Positions 62,874 to 64,000 of a stretch of 64,000 nucleotides of DNA are shown here, piece by piece. The notes below the pieces were generated by a model. It was not told the origin of the DNA. It did no database searches and was given only the letters and a program-made list of their open reading frames with translations. Origin of the DNA: Gammaproteobacteria bacterium (GTDB taxonomy: Bacteria; Pseudomonadota; Gammaproteobacteria; Enterobacterales; Permianibacteraceae); assembly GCA_016182845.1 (NCBI GenBank), contig JACPFT010000001.1, positions 372,001 through 436,000 on the forward strand. Reading direction: 5' to 3'. Positions within the stretch are counted from its first letter, which is position 1. Each line of letters begins with the position of its first letter. The translations under genes and the position numbers were made by a program.

Positions 62874-64000
62874 CTAGTCGAGCATGACCTCGTCGCCCAT
62901 TGCCGGGACCGCGACGTTCCAGCGCAGGCGCTCTTCCAGGTAACGGCGCTGGCTGTCGGCGGCGAGCGGCTCGCCGTGGGTCAGGAAGACCCGGCGCGGC
63001 GCCTCGGCGAACTGCGCGAGCCAGTCGCCGATCTCGACGTAATCGGCATGGGCCGACAGGCTGTCGATGACCGCGATCCGGCAGTTCACCGGCACATACT
63101 CGCCGTACAGCTTGAGCGTGCGCGCGCCCTGCACCAGGGCGTGGCCGCGCGTGCCCTCGGCCTGGTAGCCGCAGATGACCAGGGCGTTGCGGCGATCGCC
63201 GCCGAAGGCCTTGAGGTGGTGCAGGATGCGCCCGCCGGTGAGCATGCCGGCGCCGGCGATGATGATCTTCGGGTGGGGATCGGCGCTGAGTGCCTCGGAG
63301 TCCTGTCCGGTGTGCACATAGGTCACCCCGCTGCAGAGCGCGCGGCATTCCGCCTCGCTCAGGCGGTGCTGCGGCCGGTAGCGGCAGAACACGTGGGTGA
63401 CGTCGATGGCCATGGGGCTGTCCAGGTAGAACGGCACGGCCGGAATGCGCTTGCTGGCGCGCAACTGGGTGAGTAGGTGCAGCAGGGTCTGGGCGCGGCC
63501 GACGGCGAAGGCCGGCAGCAGCACGGTGCCGCCGTGCGCGACCGTGTCGTTGACGATGCCCGCCAGCTGCTCGCCGACGTCGGCCGCCTCGTGGCGCCGA
63601 TCGCCGTAGGTGGACTCCAGCACCAGGTAGTCGCAGCGGCTGATCGGCTCCGGCGGCCGCATCGCCGGATCGTTCGGGCGCCCCAGATCGCCGCTGAAGC
63701 AGAGCCGGCGCGCGGCGTTCTCCACGTGCACGCAGGCGGCGCCGAGGATGTGCCCGGCCGGCGTGAAGTGCACGCGCAGCGCGCCGATGGCGAAGGCGTC
63801 GTGGAAGTCGACGGGCTCGAAGGCTTGCAGCGCGCGCTCGGCCTGCCGCTCCGTGTACAACGGCTCGGCCGGGTGGTGCTTGCTGTAGCCGTAGCGGTTG
63901 GCGCGTTCGGCGTCCTCTTCTTGCAGCTTGCCGCTGTCCGGCAGCAGGATTTCCGCGAGTTCGCGCGTGGCGGGCGTGCAATAGACCGGGCCGGCGAAGC
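62874..64000 (-). CDS. MBL-fold RNA hydrolase with beta-CASP domain, 5' end outside window
   Basis: The frame is open from 62874 to the right window edge, so the N-terminal part with the HxHxDH zinc motif lies outside. Visible motifs are TPAGHILGAACVHV, FSGDLGRPND, VLESTYGDRRH, the beta-CASP PAFAVGRAQTLLHLL and the RNA-specificity-domain end DSLSAHADY and VFLTHGEP. It is a zinc-dependent nuclease-type hydrolase of the CPSF/YsdA-like group. Confidence 0.9.
   Translation of the reverse strand, partial: FAGPVYCTPATRELAEILLPDSGKLQEEDAERANRYGYSKHHPAEPLYTERQAERALQAFEPVDFHDAFAIGALRVHFTPAGHILGAACVHVENAARRLCFSGDLGRPNDPAMRPPEPISRCDYLVLESTYGDRRHEAADVGEQLAGIVNDTVAHGGTVLLPAFAVGRAQTLLHLLTQLRASKRIPAVPFYLDSPMAIDVTHVFCRYRPQHRLSEAECRALCSGVTYVHTGQDSEALSADPHPKIIIAGAGMLTGGRILHHLKAFGGDRRNALVICGYQAEGTRGHALVQGARTLKLYGEYVPVNCRIAVIDSLSAHADYVEIGDWLAQFAEAPRRVFLTHGEPLAADSQRRYLEERLRWNVAVPAMGDEVMLD

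Overview
The window reads as chromosomal or large-replicon DNA of a high-G+C proteobacterium, probably beta- or gammaproteobacterial. Grounds are the dense gene packing with ATGA-type overlaps, the families present (CusCBA, PiT, HD-GYP, NRDE, OlsF-type acyltransferase, TnpS/TnpT) and the absence of anything archaeal or Gram-positive in general style. The exception is an archaeal-type S-adenosylmethionine synthetase near 61 kb. No rRNA, tRNA or CRISPR array was seen. Most of the content is metal and arsenic handling, redox enzymes and a small island of mobile and defence-like genes.

1-9.8 kb: the window opens inside a copper P1B-ATPase. A frameshifted periplasmic protein gene and a DUF2933 membrane protein follow it. 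A secreted EGxCG-repeat protein resembling the HvfA family of copper-binding modified peptides comes next on the minus strand. A GMC dehydrogenase with its Tat-exported small subunit, a decayed TonB receptor, an AraC regulator, a cupredoxin-like protein, an AhpD-like protein, an SDR and two small membrane genes complete the section.

9.8-16.2 kb: an arsenic cluster. It holds an LMW-PTP-type arsenate reductase, an unusual radical SAM protein, an ArsM-like methyltransferase, an ECF sigma/anti-sigma pair, a frameshifted DoxX gene and the two glycosyltransferases (TIGR04283 and TIGR04282 types) that accompany arsenosugar loci.

16.2-33 kb: housekeeping and redox genes. They include a three-domain PNPOx/FNR/ferredoxin fusion and a divergent LysR and AhpD-like pair with a perfect palindromic operator between them. 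A tight minus-strand run follows (lipase, NRDE, DinB, OlsF-like acyltransferase, ATP-grasp, CMD protein, PiT phosphate transporter). Divergent TVP38 and dihydrolipoamide/mercuric reductase-like genes, a membrane peroxiredoxin, an HD-GYP phosphodiesterase and another CMD protein end the section.

33.1-41.7 kb: the accessory island. Two mirrored ~110-bp end modules, each with four 15-bp repeats at the same spacing, face each other around 5.3 kb of cargo. The cargo holds a truncated Mrr-like nuclease, a UvrD helicase remnant, a DUF4041/GIY-YIG protein, a Fic protein and a cut-off ORF. Outside the right end lies an intact tnpT-res-tnpS cointegrate-resolution module; outside the left end lies a remnant of the same tnpT. 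No transposase gene is visible.

42-58 kb: a large copper export and oxidation region. It has a P-II-like protein, CusC-CusB-CusA, several small periplasmic proteins, a second TolC-type lipoprotein with a His/Met-rich tail, a multicopper oxidase, a cupredoxin, a PepSY protein and a PepSY-ferredoxin-reductase fusion. The parts are consistent with export of periplasmic Cu(I), its oxidation and its buffering.

58-64 kb: a secreted metzincin-like protein with an altered zinc motif, small membrane and secreted proteins, the archaeal-type MAT, a DUF5676 protein and a beta-CASP metallo-beta-lactamase-fold RNA hydrolase cut by the window edge.
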